Shown here piece after piece: positions 38,401-47,290 of a stretch of 64,000 nucleotides of DNA. Source of the DNA: CBIHON01 sp966211965. GTDB lineage: Bacteria > Pseudomonadota > Gammaproteobacteria > Burkholderiales > Burkholderiaceae_D. The position numbers and the translations under genes were made by a program. Location of the stretch: assembly GCA_966211965.1 (NCBI GenBank), contig CBIHON010000018.1, positions 36,111 to 100,110 on the forward strand, read 5' to 3'. The stretch's first letter is position 1, and each line of letters starts with the position of its first letter. Under the pieces are notes generated by a model that saw nothing but the letters and a program-made list of their open reading frames with translations, searched no databases and was not told the DNA's origin.

Positions 38401-41400
38401 ATCCGCGCTGCGTTGCAGCAGGCCGGCCTGAGGCCGGACGCGATTTCCTACGTGGAGACGCATGGCACCGGCACGCCGCTGGGTGATCCGATCGAGGTCG
38501 GCGCGTTGCAGGCGGTGCTTGACGGCGCCGCTTCCGAAGCACAGCCGCCGTGCTGGCTCGGCGCGGCCAAGCCCAACATTGGCCACCTGGAACCGGCTGC
38601 CGGCATCGCCGGATTGATCAAGACCGTGCTGGTTCTCCAGCATGGGCAAATTCCGCCCGTGTGCACGGCGGGCAGCCAAAATCCGCATATCGATTTGAAT
38701 GGCAGCCGCGTGCGGATTCCGCGCGAACTGGTCGACTGGCCGAAGGGCGGAGAAGGGCCGCGCCGTGCCGGCGTCAGTTCATTCGGATTCGGCGGCACCA
38801 ATGCGCATCTGATTGTCGAAGCTGCGCCGGCGGCCGTCGTCGGGCAACAATCCGTTTCCAAGGAGGCCTTCCTGCTGAGCCTGTCTGCCAACAGCGCGGC
38901 CAGCCTGCGCGGCTTGGCGAGTCAATATGCGAGGCTGGTCGAGGCGTCCGATACCGTCACGCTCGGTGCGATTTGCGAGGGGGCCTACAGACGGCGCGCG
39001 CATTTGCCGGAACGGCTTGCCGTCGCGGCGGCCGGGCCGCAACAGATGGCGCAGGCGCTGGCCGCGTTTGCGGCCGATTCCGGAACTGTTGCGCCGCGAC
39101 TCGCTACAGGCCGCGCACGGCAACGCAGGCGGATTGCCTTCCTGTTCACCGGACAGGGCGCGCAATACGCCGGCATGGGGCAGGGCTTGTATCGTTCCGA
39201 ACCGTTTTTCAGGGAATACCTCGACCGCTGCGATGCCGTCCTGCAGCCCTTGCTGGGACATTCGGTGTGCGCCATATTGTTCGGCGGCGAGACTGCCCTG
39301 CTGGATGACACGCGCTACGCACAGCCGGCCGTGGTCGCGTTGGAGCTGGCGCTGGCGGAACTGCTGCGGCACTACGGTGTAGAGCCGGAATTCGTGTGCG
39401 GCCATAGCGTGGGCGAATACGCTGCCGCTTGCGTTGCCGGCTTGCTCGATCTCGAAACGACGCTGAAGCTGGTGGCTCGGCGCGGCAGCTTGATGGCCGC
39501 AGCACCGGGACAGGGTGCGATGCTGTCGGTCGCTGCTTCCGCGCAACGGGTGCATGGCATGCTTGCCGAGATCGGCAGCACGCTGGAAATCGCAGCCGTC
39601 AACGCGCCGAATCAATTGGTGCTCTCCGGTCCATGCGGTGACATCGATGCGGCGCTCGAACTGTTCACGCGCGGCGGCATCGATGCTACGCGCTTGAAAG
39701 TCAGCCACGCTTTCCACTCACGCTTGATGGACCCGATTCTTGACGATTTCCGGGCGGCGTTGGCGGCTACGGTATTCCGTCCGGCCGGATTGCGCATGAT
39801 TCCATCTTGCGGCACACCGGATGCGCGTCTCGATCATCCGGATTACTGGGTAGAGCAGTTGCGGCAGCCGGTGCGTTTTGCCGATGCGGTCGCCGCGCTG
39901 GCGTCCGCCGGCGCCGATACCTTTGTCGAAGCCGGACCGATGCCCGTGCTGTCACGCCTCGCCGCGCGCACCTTGCATGATGTGAACTGGATAGCCCCAA
40001 TGCAGAAGGGCGCGGACGAGCCATTGCATTTGCTTGAAGCATTGGGCGCCTTGTTCGTCAATGGCGTCGAACTACGCTTCGGCGGCGCCGGAAAATTCAT
40101 GGACCTGCCGGTTTCATTGCCGTTGTATGCGTTCGATCGCGCGCGCCACTGGTTCAGCGCTGCTGCGCCGGCATCCGGCGCAATGCGCGCCGTGCCGGCA
40201 ACCGCTTCCATCGCGGGCCGCCGTCTCGATATCGGCTTGGAGGATATTGCCTGCTTTGAAACCGCTTTGCCGAATGACGCGGCCTCCTATCTCGAGGACC
40301 ACAGACTGCGCGGCCGCGCGGTGATGCCGGGCGCTGCTTATGCCAGCCTGATGCTGAGCGCGGCGCAACAGGCCGGCATCGCGGTAAATGGTGCGGCGCT
40401 GTCGCTGCAGGCGCTGGAATTTTTCCGCCCGCTCGATCTGACCCAAGGCGAACTGCGGGTGCAAACCATCCTCCAGCGCCGCCAGCAGGACGATGCGGAC
40501 GACGCGCTGCCGGGCGGCTGGTCGGCGCGTGTGCTGGCCTGGGATGGCGCGAGTTGGGACACTTATGCATCCGGCAAGCTGTACAGCACGGTGCAGCAGA
40601 ACGCGCCGCGTGGAACGCCGCTGCCGACGAATGGCGAACTGCGTGATCTCACCGCGTTCTATAGCCATTGGGCGCGGGAGGGGCTGGAATATGGACCGCG
40701 CTTCCAGGGGTTGCGGCATCTGTCGATTGACGCCGGCACGGCCAGGGCTTCGGTGGCGCTGGACGATGCGGATGCATCCAGTGTGCATGCGGTTCTGCAT
40801 CCCGTGTTGCTGGATGCCGCGTTCCAGGCTGTCGGCGCCCTGCTCGGCGAGAGCCGGGAACATCAAGGCCTGGCGCCGTTGCCCACCAGCGTGGACGAAC
40901 TGCTGGTATTCGCCGTCGGCGAGGGTGTGTTGAGAGTCGAAGCGTGCTTGGATGCGGCTTCGAGCGACAGGAAGATCGTCGCCGACCTGACGCTGTACGA
41001 CGAACGCGGCACCCTCGTCGCAAGAGTGCGCGGATTGCACCTGAGCATGGTTTCCCTTGCTGCGCTTGCCGGCATGCCATCCGCTGCCTCGCCGCAGTAT
41101 CTGGTGAATCAGTGGATGGCGGCAGAAGTTCCCGAGGCACAACGGAAACCGTGGCTGATGATGACGGAAGATTCTGCCGCGCCCTCGCTTTCAGCAGTGC
41201 AGGCGCATCAGCTTGCCTGCAGCCTGGCGAATATGTCGCAATTCGAAAGCGCGCTCGGAAACGCGCCGCTTTCGTTGGCTGCCGCCGCAGGTCTGATCGT
41301 GCACCTGCAAGCGGAGCCGGAGGATGACGATCCGGCACAGCGCTGTATCCGTTTGTGCCGGCAGCTGCAGCATCTGCTGGTTGTCTTGGCGGGCATTGAC

Positions 41401-42852
41401 GGTCTTCCTGCCGGCTTCAAGGTCGGTGTGCTGACGCGCGCCGCGGTATCGATACACGGCGAGCAGGCCGGTTTGGCGCACGCGGGGGCGGCGGCGATGC
41501 TGCGTTCGGCGGCGCTCGAATATCCCCAATTGTCCTTGTGCCAGATCGACCTCCCGGCGCATCTCGATCATGCCGGTCACGAGGCTTTGAGCCGTGCCTT
41601 GGCGAGCGACGAAACGCATCTGGCGATTCGCGGCGGCGCAGTCCATGCGCCGCGCGTGCAGGCCGGGAAAATGCCGCAGATTTCCACTGCGACCGCAATT
41701 CGCCGGGATGCCGCGTACCTGATCAGCGGCGGCACTGGGGGGCTCGGTCTTGCGCTGGCGGAATGGCTGCTCAAGGCCGGTGCCGGGCGCATCGTGCTGG
41801 CCGCGCGCCGTGCGGAAGCGGATGAGCGCATCGGCAAACTGATCGATGATGGCCGTGCACGCGGCGTCGAAATCCTGCTGCGCAGAGCCGATTTGAGCTG
41901 CGAGGCGGATGTGGCGGAACTGTTTGCAGAACTGGGCACAGGTCCGCTGCCATTGCGCGGTATTTTCCACGCAGCTGGTGTGTTGCGCGACCATCCGCTG
42001 GCCGGCCTGGAGGAGCAGGACTGGCATGCGGTGATCAATGCCAAGGCCGCATCAGCCTTGCTGCTCGATCGTTACAGCCGGAAATTCGCACTCGATCATT
42101 TCGTCTTGTTTTCATCGATTGCTGCAAGCTTCGGGTCGGCCGGGCAGTGCAATTACGCCGCCGCGAATGGCTTGATCGACGCATTGGCCGCGCGGCGCAG
42201 GCAGCAGGGCTTATGTGGGCTCAGCATCAATTGGGGACCATGGGCCGAGGTCGGCATGGCCAGTGACGCGGCATTGGCGCAACGCTTGAGCCGGCAGGGT
42301 CTGCTGCCGATGGCGCCGCGCGCCGCGCTCAATGCTTTCGATGCCGTGCTGCATGGAGGACAGGCGCAAGCAGGTATCGCCGCGCTCGACTGGCCGCGCT
42401 TTACCGGCAGCTACGCGGTGCTGCCGAGCGTGTTGCGCGGCATCGCGCAGGCGCACGGCACCGGTTCGGCAGACAAGGGCGAATCACTGATTTCAGCCGA
42501 AGCGCTCGCGGCGCTCGATGCAGGCGCAGCCGGCCTGGCGATTCGCCGTGCGCTTGCCGACCTGTTGCGGCAGGTCTTGCGCAGCGGCGACAACGGCCCG
42601 CTGGCCGAGGGCAAGGATCCGCGCGATCTGCGCCTGTCTTCGCTGGGTGTCGATTCCTTGATGGCGACCGAATTGCGTAATCGCGTGCGCGCCTGGATCA
42701 ATGTCGATTTGCCGGCGCATCTGCTGATCGGCAACAGCTCGGTGGAAGAAGTATCCGACCTGATCTACCAGAAGGTCTTGCTCGCTTACCTGAGCTCGGC
42801 CGCACCTGACGCCGACGCGGCGATCGACGATGGAGAGGAATTCGTATTATGA
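35476..42852 (+). CDS. FAAL-primed type I polyketide synthase (FAAL-ACP-KS-AT-DH-KR-ACP)
   Basis: 2458 aa. Order: fatty acyl-AMP ligase (about 1-590, with YTSGSTGNPKGVMV), ACP1 (Ser644 in LGLNSLKL, where the usual DSL is NSL), KS (about 697-1130, Cys861 in DTACSSSL, His996 in HGTGTPLGDP, NIGHLE), AT (Ser1311 in GHSVGEY; HAFH at 1412-1415 marks malonyl-CoA), DH (His1609 in DHRLRGRAVMPG), KR (cofactor GGTGGLG near 2085, Tyr2227 in NYAAAN) and ACP2 (Ser2394 in GVDSLM). There is no ER and no thioesterase. A free fatty acid is activated, loaded on ACP1 and extended with malonate. KR plus DH yield an enoyl chain in one round, or, if the module works iteratively, an alkyl-aromatic starter as in alkylsalicylate synthases. 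The stop overlaps the next start (ATGA), so the chain passes to the following NRPS. Confidence 0.93.
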   Translation: MSKQKSNSDLATAEKETPPFLRINELIAGYAELQPSRDALVFLENGEDQSAALDYRALHQRAMAIAAELKHRGLQGERVLLLLPSGMEYVLAFFGCLYAGVVAVPAYPPRNNWHAERVAVIARDAGACATLTLSNLGSEISARLLDAGSSAAEAIIAIDRIDLMRAGFAEQQIGADTLAYLQYTSGSTGNPKGVMVRHGDLLKNCALYSAALGLEKGETLVSWLPIFHDMGLVQGIVMPLTLGGTAVFMPPAALLQKPVSWLRAISRYRAAFSGGPNFAYELCASKTAPEELDGLDLSCWRAALNAAEPISPATVRKFAEKFSAAGLQSTTLIGGFGLAEATLYVSCGKAGEAVPALWINRHALEQGRVEIGAAEQPGCQALISSGVVGVDPEVCIVDAERGQRCAPSEIGEIWVCGSSVCAGYWQLERETKETFGATLAERPGRRYMRTGDLGFIHDGQLYVTGRLKDLIIIRGANHYPQDLEQTAENSHPALRKGGWGAAFTLDDAPDAPQLVLVHEVERTARKKLDVNEVGLAVMQAITGQHGIDVDIVVLVEPAGVPKTSSGKIQRKPCKQLFLDNELREIGRWQRAGKGVPHQAARSAKTSPNRIALEGLLRDLVMRLGGLPADRISMRQPFSALGLNSLKLVEMLTELGQALDRVLAPGLAFEYPTIEDLAGYLSGAAGAPAMREQGGFEPVAIIGMSCRFPGADGPEQFWEMLKHGRSAITEIPSERSALTGFQAGAGDAFRWGGFLSDVDAFDASLFGISPREAQSIDPQQRLLLETAWHALESAGVAPNRLAGSATGVFIGVSANDYFRLQRAAGAGQDIHSGTGSALSIAANRISYCLGLQGPSMALDTACSSSLVAVHQACRSLAVGESSLALAGGVNLVLSPDYGAIFSQAQMLSPSGRCHTFGAAADGYVRGEGCGVVVLKLLRDAERDGDRILGVIRGSAVNQDGPSNGLTAPNALAQQQVIRAALQQAGLRPDAISYVETHGTGTPLGDPIEVGALQAVLDGAASEAQPPCWLGAAKPNIGHLEPAAGIAGLIKTVLVLQHGQIPPVCTAGSQNPHIDLNGSRVRIPRELVDWPKGGEGPRRAGVSSFGFGGTNAHLIVEAAPAAVVGQQSVSKEAFLLSLSANSAASLRGLASQYARLVEASDTVTLGAICEGAYRRRAHLPERLAVAAAGPQQMAQALAAFAADSGTVAPRLATGRARQRRRIAFLFTGQGAQYAGMGQGLYRSEPFFREYLDRCDAVLQPLLGHSVCAILFGGETALLDDTRYAQPAVVALELALAELLRHYGVEPEFVCGHSVGEYAAACVAGLLDLETTLKLVARRGSLMAAAPGQGAMLSVAASAQRVHGMLAEIGSTLEIAAVNAPNQLVLSGPCGDIDAALELFTRGGIDATRLKVSHAFHSRLMDPILDDFRAALAATVFRPAGLRMIPSCGTPDARLDHPDYWVEQLRQPVRFADAVAALASAGADTFVEAGPMPVLSRLAARTLHDVNWIAPMQKGADEPLHLLEALGALFVNGVELRFGGAGKFMDLPVSLPLYAFDRARHWFSAAAPASGAMRAVPATASIAGRRLDIGLEDIACFETALPNDAASYLEDHRLRGRAVMPGAAYASLMLSAAQQAGIAVNGAALSLQALEFFRPLDLTQGELRVQTILQRRQQDDADDALPGGWSARVLAWDGASWDTYASGKLYSTVQQNAPRGTPLPTNGELRDLTAFYSHWAREGLEYGPRFQGLRHLSIDAGTARASVALDDADASSVHAVLHPVLLDAAFQAVGALLGESREHQGLAPLPTSVDELLVFAVGEGVLRVEACLDAASSDRKIVADLTLYDERGTLVARVRGLHLSMVSLAALAGMPSAASPQYLVNQWMAAEVPEAQRKPWLMMTEDSAAPSLSAVQAHQLACSLANMSQFESALGNAPLSLAAAAGLIVHLQAEPEDDDPAQRCIRLCRQLQHLLVVLAGIDGLPAGFKVGVLTRAAVSIHGEQAGLAHAGAAAMLRSAALEYPQLSLCQIDLPAHLDHAGHEALSRALASDETHLAIRGGAVHAPRVQAGKMPQISTATAIRRDAAYLISGGTGGLGLALAEWLLKAGAGRIVLAARRAEADERIGKLIDDGRARGVEILLRRADLSCEADVAELFAELGTGPLPLRGIFHAAGVLRDHPLAGLEEQDWHAVINAKAASALLLDRYSRKFALDHFVLFSSIAASFGSAGQCNYAAANGLIDALAARRRQQGLCGLSINWGPWAEVGMASDAALAQRLSRQGLLPMAPRAALNAFDAVLHGGQAQAGIAALDWPRFTGSYAVLPSVLRGIAQAHGTGSADKGESLISAEALAALDAGAAGLAIRRALADLLRQVLRSGDNGPLAEGKDPRDLRLSSLGVDSLMATELRNRVRAWINVDLPAHLLIGNSSVEEVSDLIYQKVLLAYLSSAAPDADAAIDDGEEFVL

Positions 42853-45800
42853 CGATGATGGTTTTGTTGCAGGAATTGCGCCAGCGCGGCATCACGCTCG
42901 CCGCACAGGGCGACAACCTGAAAATCAACGCGCCTCAAGGGGCCCTGGACGCCGATTTGCGCGCCCGTCTGGCCACTCATAAACCGGCCATGCTGCGCTG
43001 GCTGCGAGAGTCGAGCCAAGCCGGCGAAACGCCGCTGCCGGTATGCGTACCGGATGCCGAGCACAGGCACGAACCGTTCCCGTTGTCGGACATGCAACTG
43101 GGTTTTTACATGGCGGACGATCCGTACATGGAGTTTCATGTGAGGCCGCATTACTACATCGAGAAAAAAGTCGCCGGGCTCGACCTGCTGCGTTATGAGG
43201 CAGCCTGGAACAAGGCGCTCATGCGCCATAAGGGCGAACTGGTCACGGTGCGCGCGGACGGACGGCTGGAAGTGCTCAAGGACCCTGCGCCCCTGGCTTG
43301 CAAGATGCAGGACTTGCGCGACTCGGCCCCGGAGGAAGTGAAGCATGCGCTGGCGCAGGTGCGTGCCGAGATGATGCGCAGCGAATTGCCGTTGGAGAGC
43401 TGGCCCTGGATCGACCTGCGCGTGAGCCTGTGGCTCGATGGCGGCGTCGAGACGGCTACCATCCACTACAACCACAACAATTTTTTCTCGGACGGCTACG
43501 GCACCACGCGCCTGCTGCAAGAGATCGATACCTACTATCGTCATCCGCAAACGGAATTGCCGCCGCTGACCCTGAGTTTTCGCGATGCGGCCCTGACGCT
43601 GGACGAATTGGCCCGGAGCCCGGCGGGCAAGGCGGCGCAGCGTTACTGGGAACAGCGGCTGGATGATTTGCCGGGACCGCCGGCGCTGCCGGTGCGCGCC
43701 AACATGGAACGCCGCTGCCGTTCGCGGCTGGAACGGCGCGAAGGTTTCATCCCGGCCGCGGCATGGTCGGCCTTCAAGGCGCGCGCCGCGCAATTCGGCG
43801 TGACGCCGTCCAATGCTGTGTTTTGCGCCTATGCCGAGATCATCGGCGCATGGAGCAACAACCGGCACTTCGTATTGAGCAACATGATGACGCGGCGGCT
43901 GAATATTCATCCGGAGATCCGCGACATCATCGGCAATTTCGCCTCCTTGTATCCGCTTGAAATCGACTTCCGCGAGAAAAGCTCCTTCGTCGAACGTGCG
44001 CGCAAGCTGCAGGAACAGGTGATCCGCGACGCTCGCCATTTGCAATGGGGCGGCATGCAGGTGATGCAGGCATTGAACCGGCGCAAGGGCAGCCTGGGCA
44101 CGGCGGCGATTCCGTTCGTGATCGGCAGCGGCTTGTTCATGGAAGGATTCGAGCGCTCCGATTTCAGTTGCCTGGAGACGTCGCAGGTGATGCTCGACCA
44201 TCAATTCTGGGAGCTGGGCGACGGCAGTTTTTTCTATGTGTGGGATCTGTTGGAGGCGTTTTTCCCTGCAGGGATGATCGACAGCATGTGGGAGGCATAC
44301 CGCGGCTTGATCGTGCGTCTCGGGGCGGAGGAAGCGCTGTGGCAGAGCGAGGTGTTGGAACTGGCTCCGGCTGCGATGCTGCAGACGCGTGCCGCGCTGT
44401 GCCCGCCGCCGCTGCCGATTCCGCAGCGCATGCTGCAGGATTTTTTGCGTGACAGCGTGCAGGCCTCGCCGGCGGCTGTCGCGCTGATCGCCGGCGATAA
44501 CAGCTTGAGTTTTCAAGAGCTGGATCAGGCCAGCGGCTGCATTGCCGGCGCATTGGCGAGAGCCGGGAACGTGCGCGGCAGGAATGTCGCGATTGTCGCC
44601 GCTCGCGGCGCAGCGTTGTTCAAGGCGGTGTATGGCGTGCTGAAAGCAGGGGCCGCCTATGTGCCGGTCGACCCCTCGCTGCCGGAGGAAAGGCGTAACT
44701 ATATTCTCGATAATTGCGAGGCGGCGGCGGTGTTGACCCAACACGCCTATGCGCCGGCGCTGCAATGGCCTGCGCATATTCCCGTACTGGCGATCGAGGA
44801 GGTCGAGTGCGCGCCGGTTTTGAGCTCATCCCCCTTCAAGGGGGAGGTCGGGTGGGGGATGGGTTCCGGTTGCACGGCAATCCATCCCAGCTCTACACCG
44901 GGCGCTCCCAGCCCTATCGAGTCGTCGAGCGACTGCAGCGTGCATGACCTCGCTTACCTGATCTACACCTCCGGTTCCACCGGCCGTCCGAAAGGCGTGA
45001 TGCTCGAACACGGCGGCGTGGTCAATACCGTGCAAGACGTCAACCGGCGTTTCAAGGTTGGGCCGGCGGATCGCTTGTTCGGGGTGTCCTCGTTCGGCTT
45101 CGATTTATCGGTCTACGATTTATTTGGTTCGGTTGCAGCCGGCGCCGCCCTGGTGTATCCGGACCCCGAGCAAAGCCTGAACCCTTCCCACTGGCTGGAC
45201 GTAGTGCAGAAGCAGCGCGTGACGCTCTGGAATTCCGCGCCGCCGCTGGCTTTGCTGCTGGTCGAAACCGCCGAGAACCGCGGCGTCACGCTGCCCGACC
45301 TGCGGCTGGTGATGATGAGCGGCGACTGGATTCCGGTGGATTTGCCGGACCGTATCCGGCGTGTCGCGCCGGCAGCGCAAGTGGTCAGCCTGGGCGGCGC
45401 CACCGAAGCCTCGATCTGGTCGATCCTGTACGAAATCGGCGACGTCGATCCGGCCTGGCCCAGCATTCCCTACGGCTATCCGATGCAGAACCAGCCCTGG
45501 CATCTGCTGGACGAATGGGGGCGCGCGGCGCCCGACTGGACGGCGGCGGATTTGTACATCGGCGGCGATGGGCTGGCGCGCGGCTATTGGAAGGACGAAG
45601 AAAAGACCGCGGCCGGTTTCGTCCGCCATCCGCAAAGCGGCGAGCGGATTTACCGCACCGGCGACATCGGCCGCTACCTGCCCGGCGGCGTGATCGAGTT
45701 CCTGGGCCGCAAGGATTCGCAAGTAAAAATCCAGGGCCATCGCATCGAGTTGGGAGAAATCGAATCGGTGCTCTGCGCCGACAGCAATGTCAGCGCGGCG

Positions 45801-47108
45801 GTGGCGGCGGTGCAGAGCGGCGCCGGCGGCAATCCGCAACTGGTTGCCTTCGTGGTGTCAGCCGTGGGGGCGGCGGTGGACATTGAAAAGCTGCACGCCG
45901 CGCTGGCCGGCAAGCTGCCCGATTACATGCAGCCGCGCAGCATCCAGGTGCTCGAACGCCTGCCCCTCAGCAGCAACGGCAAGGTGGATCGCAAGGCCTT
46001 GCCGCGCATCGATCAGCAGCCGGCCGCACCCATGGTTCGGAACACTCGTGCGCCGATGGATGAAACCGAACGCCGTCTGCTTGCGATCTGGTCCGGGATC
46101 TTGCGCCGGCCCGAGCTATGCGTCACCGACGATTTTTTCGACATGGGTGGACAGTCGTTCGAAGCGGTGCGGATCATCGGCGCGGTGCGCGAAGCCTTCG
46201 GCGTGTCGCTCTCGCTCGGTTCGATCTGGCAAGAGCGCAGCGTCGAGCGGGTCGCCAAGCTGCTGCGCGACGGCCGGACAGGCGGGCAGGGCAGCCATCT
46301 ACTTGAACTGCGTGCGCAGGGTACGGGCCAGCCGCTGTTCCTGGTGCATCCGGCCGGCGGCCACGTGATGTGTTACCGCGGATTGGCAGCCTTGCTGGAC
46401 CGGCCGGTGTACGCCTTTCAGGCACCCGGCCTGGAAGGCAGAGGCGAACCGCTCGACTCCATCGAAGCGCTTGCTGCAACCTATGTCGACCTGCTCGAAG
46501 CGCAGCAGCCGGAAGGCGCCGTGCTGCTGGGTGGATGGTCGTCCGGCGCCTTGATTGCATTTGAAATGGCGCTGCAATTGCGCCGGCGCGGACGCATGGT
46601 GGCAGGCGTCGCGATGCTCGATTGTCCGGCGCCTTTGGCCGGTCCTGCAGTCGACGACAGGGTCTTGCTCGGCTGGTTCCTGGAAGACCTTGCGCTGGAT
46701 TTGCCGGTGGCCCAATTGCTGGCATCTGTTGAGGTCGCGGGCGGCGCGCGGCAGCAGCTTGAGCAAGTCGCCGCCGTGCTCGTGCAATCCGGCCGCCCGC
46801 TCGCGCTCGACCTGGAGCAGATCAGCGCAATTTACCAAGTGTTTACCGGCATCGTGCGCGGCAGCCGGCGTTATGCGGGAGCGCACAGCGACGTCGACTT
46901 GTTGCTGATCCGCGCACGCGACGGCGCGGTCAGCGAGTTTGCCGCGCATCCGCATGGACAGCGTACCGATTGGGGCTGGCGTGATTTCTCTTCGGCCAAC
47001 GTCGATACCGAATCCTTTACCGGCACGCATTACACGTTGCTGTCGGAATCCAGCTTGCCCGGCGTCGCGAAAGCGATAGAGGGCTGGTTGCTGTCCCGTG
47101 AAAAATGA
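42849..47108 (+). CDS. NRPS module: docking-Cy-like C-A(Cys)-T-TE
   Basis: 1419 aa. TubC-like docking domain (1-55, as in LLQELRQRGITLAAQGDNLKI). Condensation domain about 75-500, close to the Cy type by its other motifs, but the active site at residues 210-216 reads NNFFSDG, where C domains have HHxxxDG and Cy domains DxxxxDxxS. Adenylation domain about 540-1010; my reading of the pocket is D-L-Y-N-M-S-L-I-W-K, one change from the cysteine code. An extra segment of about 30 residues lies between its A2 and A3 motifs. T domain Ser1103 (MGGQS), thioesterase with GWSSG (Ser1231) and FTGTHYTLL. It would add a Cys-derived unit and release the product by hydrolysis or cyclisation. Confidence 0.9.
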   Translation: MTMMVLLQELRQRGITLAAQGDNLKINAPQGALDADLRARLATHKPAMLRWLRESSQAGETPLPVCVPDAEHRHEPFPLSDMQLGFYMADDPYMEFHVRPHYYIEKKVAGLDLLRYEAAWNKALMRHKGELVTVRADGRLEVLKDPAPLACKMQDLRDSAPEEVKHALAQVRAEMMRSELPLESWPWIDLRVSLWLDGGVETATIHYNHNNFFSDGYGTTRLLQEIDTYYRHPQTELPPLTLSFRDAALTLDELARSPAGKAAQRYWEQRLDDLPGPPALPVRANMERRCRSRLERREGFIPAAAWSAFKARAAQFGVTPSNAVFCAYAEIIGAWSNNRHFVLSNMMTRRLNIHPEIRDIIGNFASLYPLEIDFREKSSFVERARKLQEQVIRDARHLQWGGMQVMQALNRRKGSLGTAAIPFVIGSGLFMEGFERSDFSCLETSQVMLDHQFWELGDGSFFYVWDLLEAFFPAGMIDSMWEAYRGLIVRLGAEEALWQSEVLELAPAAMLQTRAALCPPPLPIPQRMLQDFLRDSVQASPAAVALIAGDNSLSFQELDQASGCIAGALARAGNVRGRNVAIVAARGAALFKAVYGVLKAGAAYVPVDPSLPEERRNYILDNCEAAAVLTQHAYAPALQWPAHIPVLAIEEVECAPVLSSSPFKGEVGWGMGSGCTAIHPSSTPGAPSPIESSSDCSVHDLAYLIYTSGSTGRPKGVMLEHGGVVNTVQDVNRRFKVGPADRLFGVSSFGFDLSVYDLFGSVAAGAALVYPDPEQSLNPSHWLDVVQKQRVTLWNSAPPLALLLVETAENRGVTLPDLRLVMMSGDWIPVDLPDRIRRVAPAAQVVSLGGATEASIWSILYEIGDVDPAWPSIPYGYPMQNQPWHLLDEWGRAAPDWTAADLYIGGDGLARGYWKDEEKTAAGFVRHPQSGERIYRTGDIGRYLPGGVIEFLGRKDSQVKIQGHRIELGEIESVLCADSNVSAAVAAVQSGAGGNPQLVAFVVSAVGAAVDIEKLHAALAGKLPDYMQPRSIQVLERLPLSSNGKVDRKALPRIDQQPAAPMVRNTRAPMDETERRLLAIWSGILRRPELCVTDDFFDMGGQSFEAVRIIGAVREAFGVSLSLGSIWQERSVERVAKLLRDGRTGGQGSHLLELRAQGTGQPLFLVHPAGGHVMCYRGLAALLDRPVYAFQAPGLEGRGEPLDSIEALAATYVDLLEAQQPEGAVLLGGWSSGALIAFEMALQLRRRGRMVAGVAMLDCPAPLAGPAVDDRVLLGWFLEDLALDLPVAQLLASVEVAGGARQQLEQVAAVLVQSGRPLALDLEQISAIYQVFTGIVRGSRRYAGAHSDVDLLLIRARDGAVSEFAAHPHGQRTDWGWRDFSSANVDTESFTGTHYTLLSESSLPGVAKAIEGWLLSREK
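44826..44930. repeat. REP-like insertion inside the NRPS adenylation domain
   Basis: CCCCCTTCAAGGGGGAGG followed by GGGTGGGGGATGGGTT looks like the intergenic GC-rich hairpins at 52040 and 57186, not like NRPS code. It adds about 30 residues, in frame, relative to the sister A domain of the next gene, in a surface loop between A2 and A3. Confidence 0.6.
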
Positions 47109-47131
47109 AGCCCTAGCCGATTGCACCAGCT

Positions 47132-47198
47132 GTAGGAGCGGGCCATGTCCGCGACCGATATTGGTTGGCTGTGTTGCGCCGGCGCAGCCCGCTCCTAC
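47132..47198. repeat. REP-type inverted repeat between the NRPS genes
   Basis: GTAGGAGCGGGC (47132-47143) and GCCCGCTCCTAC (47187-47198) frame a hairpin in the 182-base gap between the two NRPS genes. The sequence resembles the widespread REP repeats of Pseudomonas and related genera. Confidence 0.7.
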
Positions 47199-47290
47199 GT
47201 CCGGAAGGAAGTCTTTCTGGGGGCATTCGCGTTCCGGCAACGGACGCTTTTTTGAGAATTCAAGGCATTGAAAATTTTTGGAGAAACAAG

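Noticed and set aside
36544..38688. Long minus-strand frame opposite the PKS (714 codons)
   Set aside because: Shadow of the PKS loading and KS region.
42786..44777. Long minus-strand frame opposite the first NRPS (663 codons)
   Set aside because: Shadow of the NRPS; no motif recognised.
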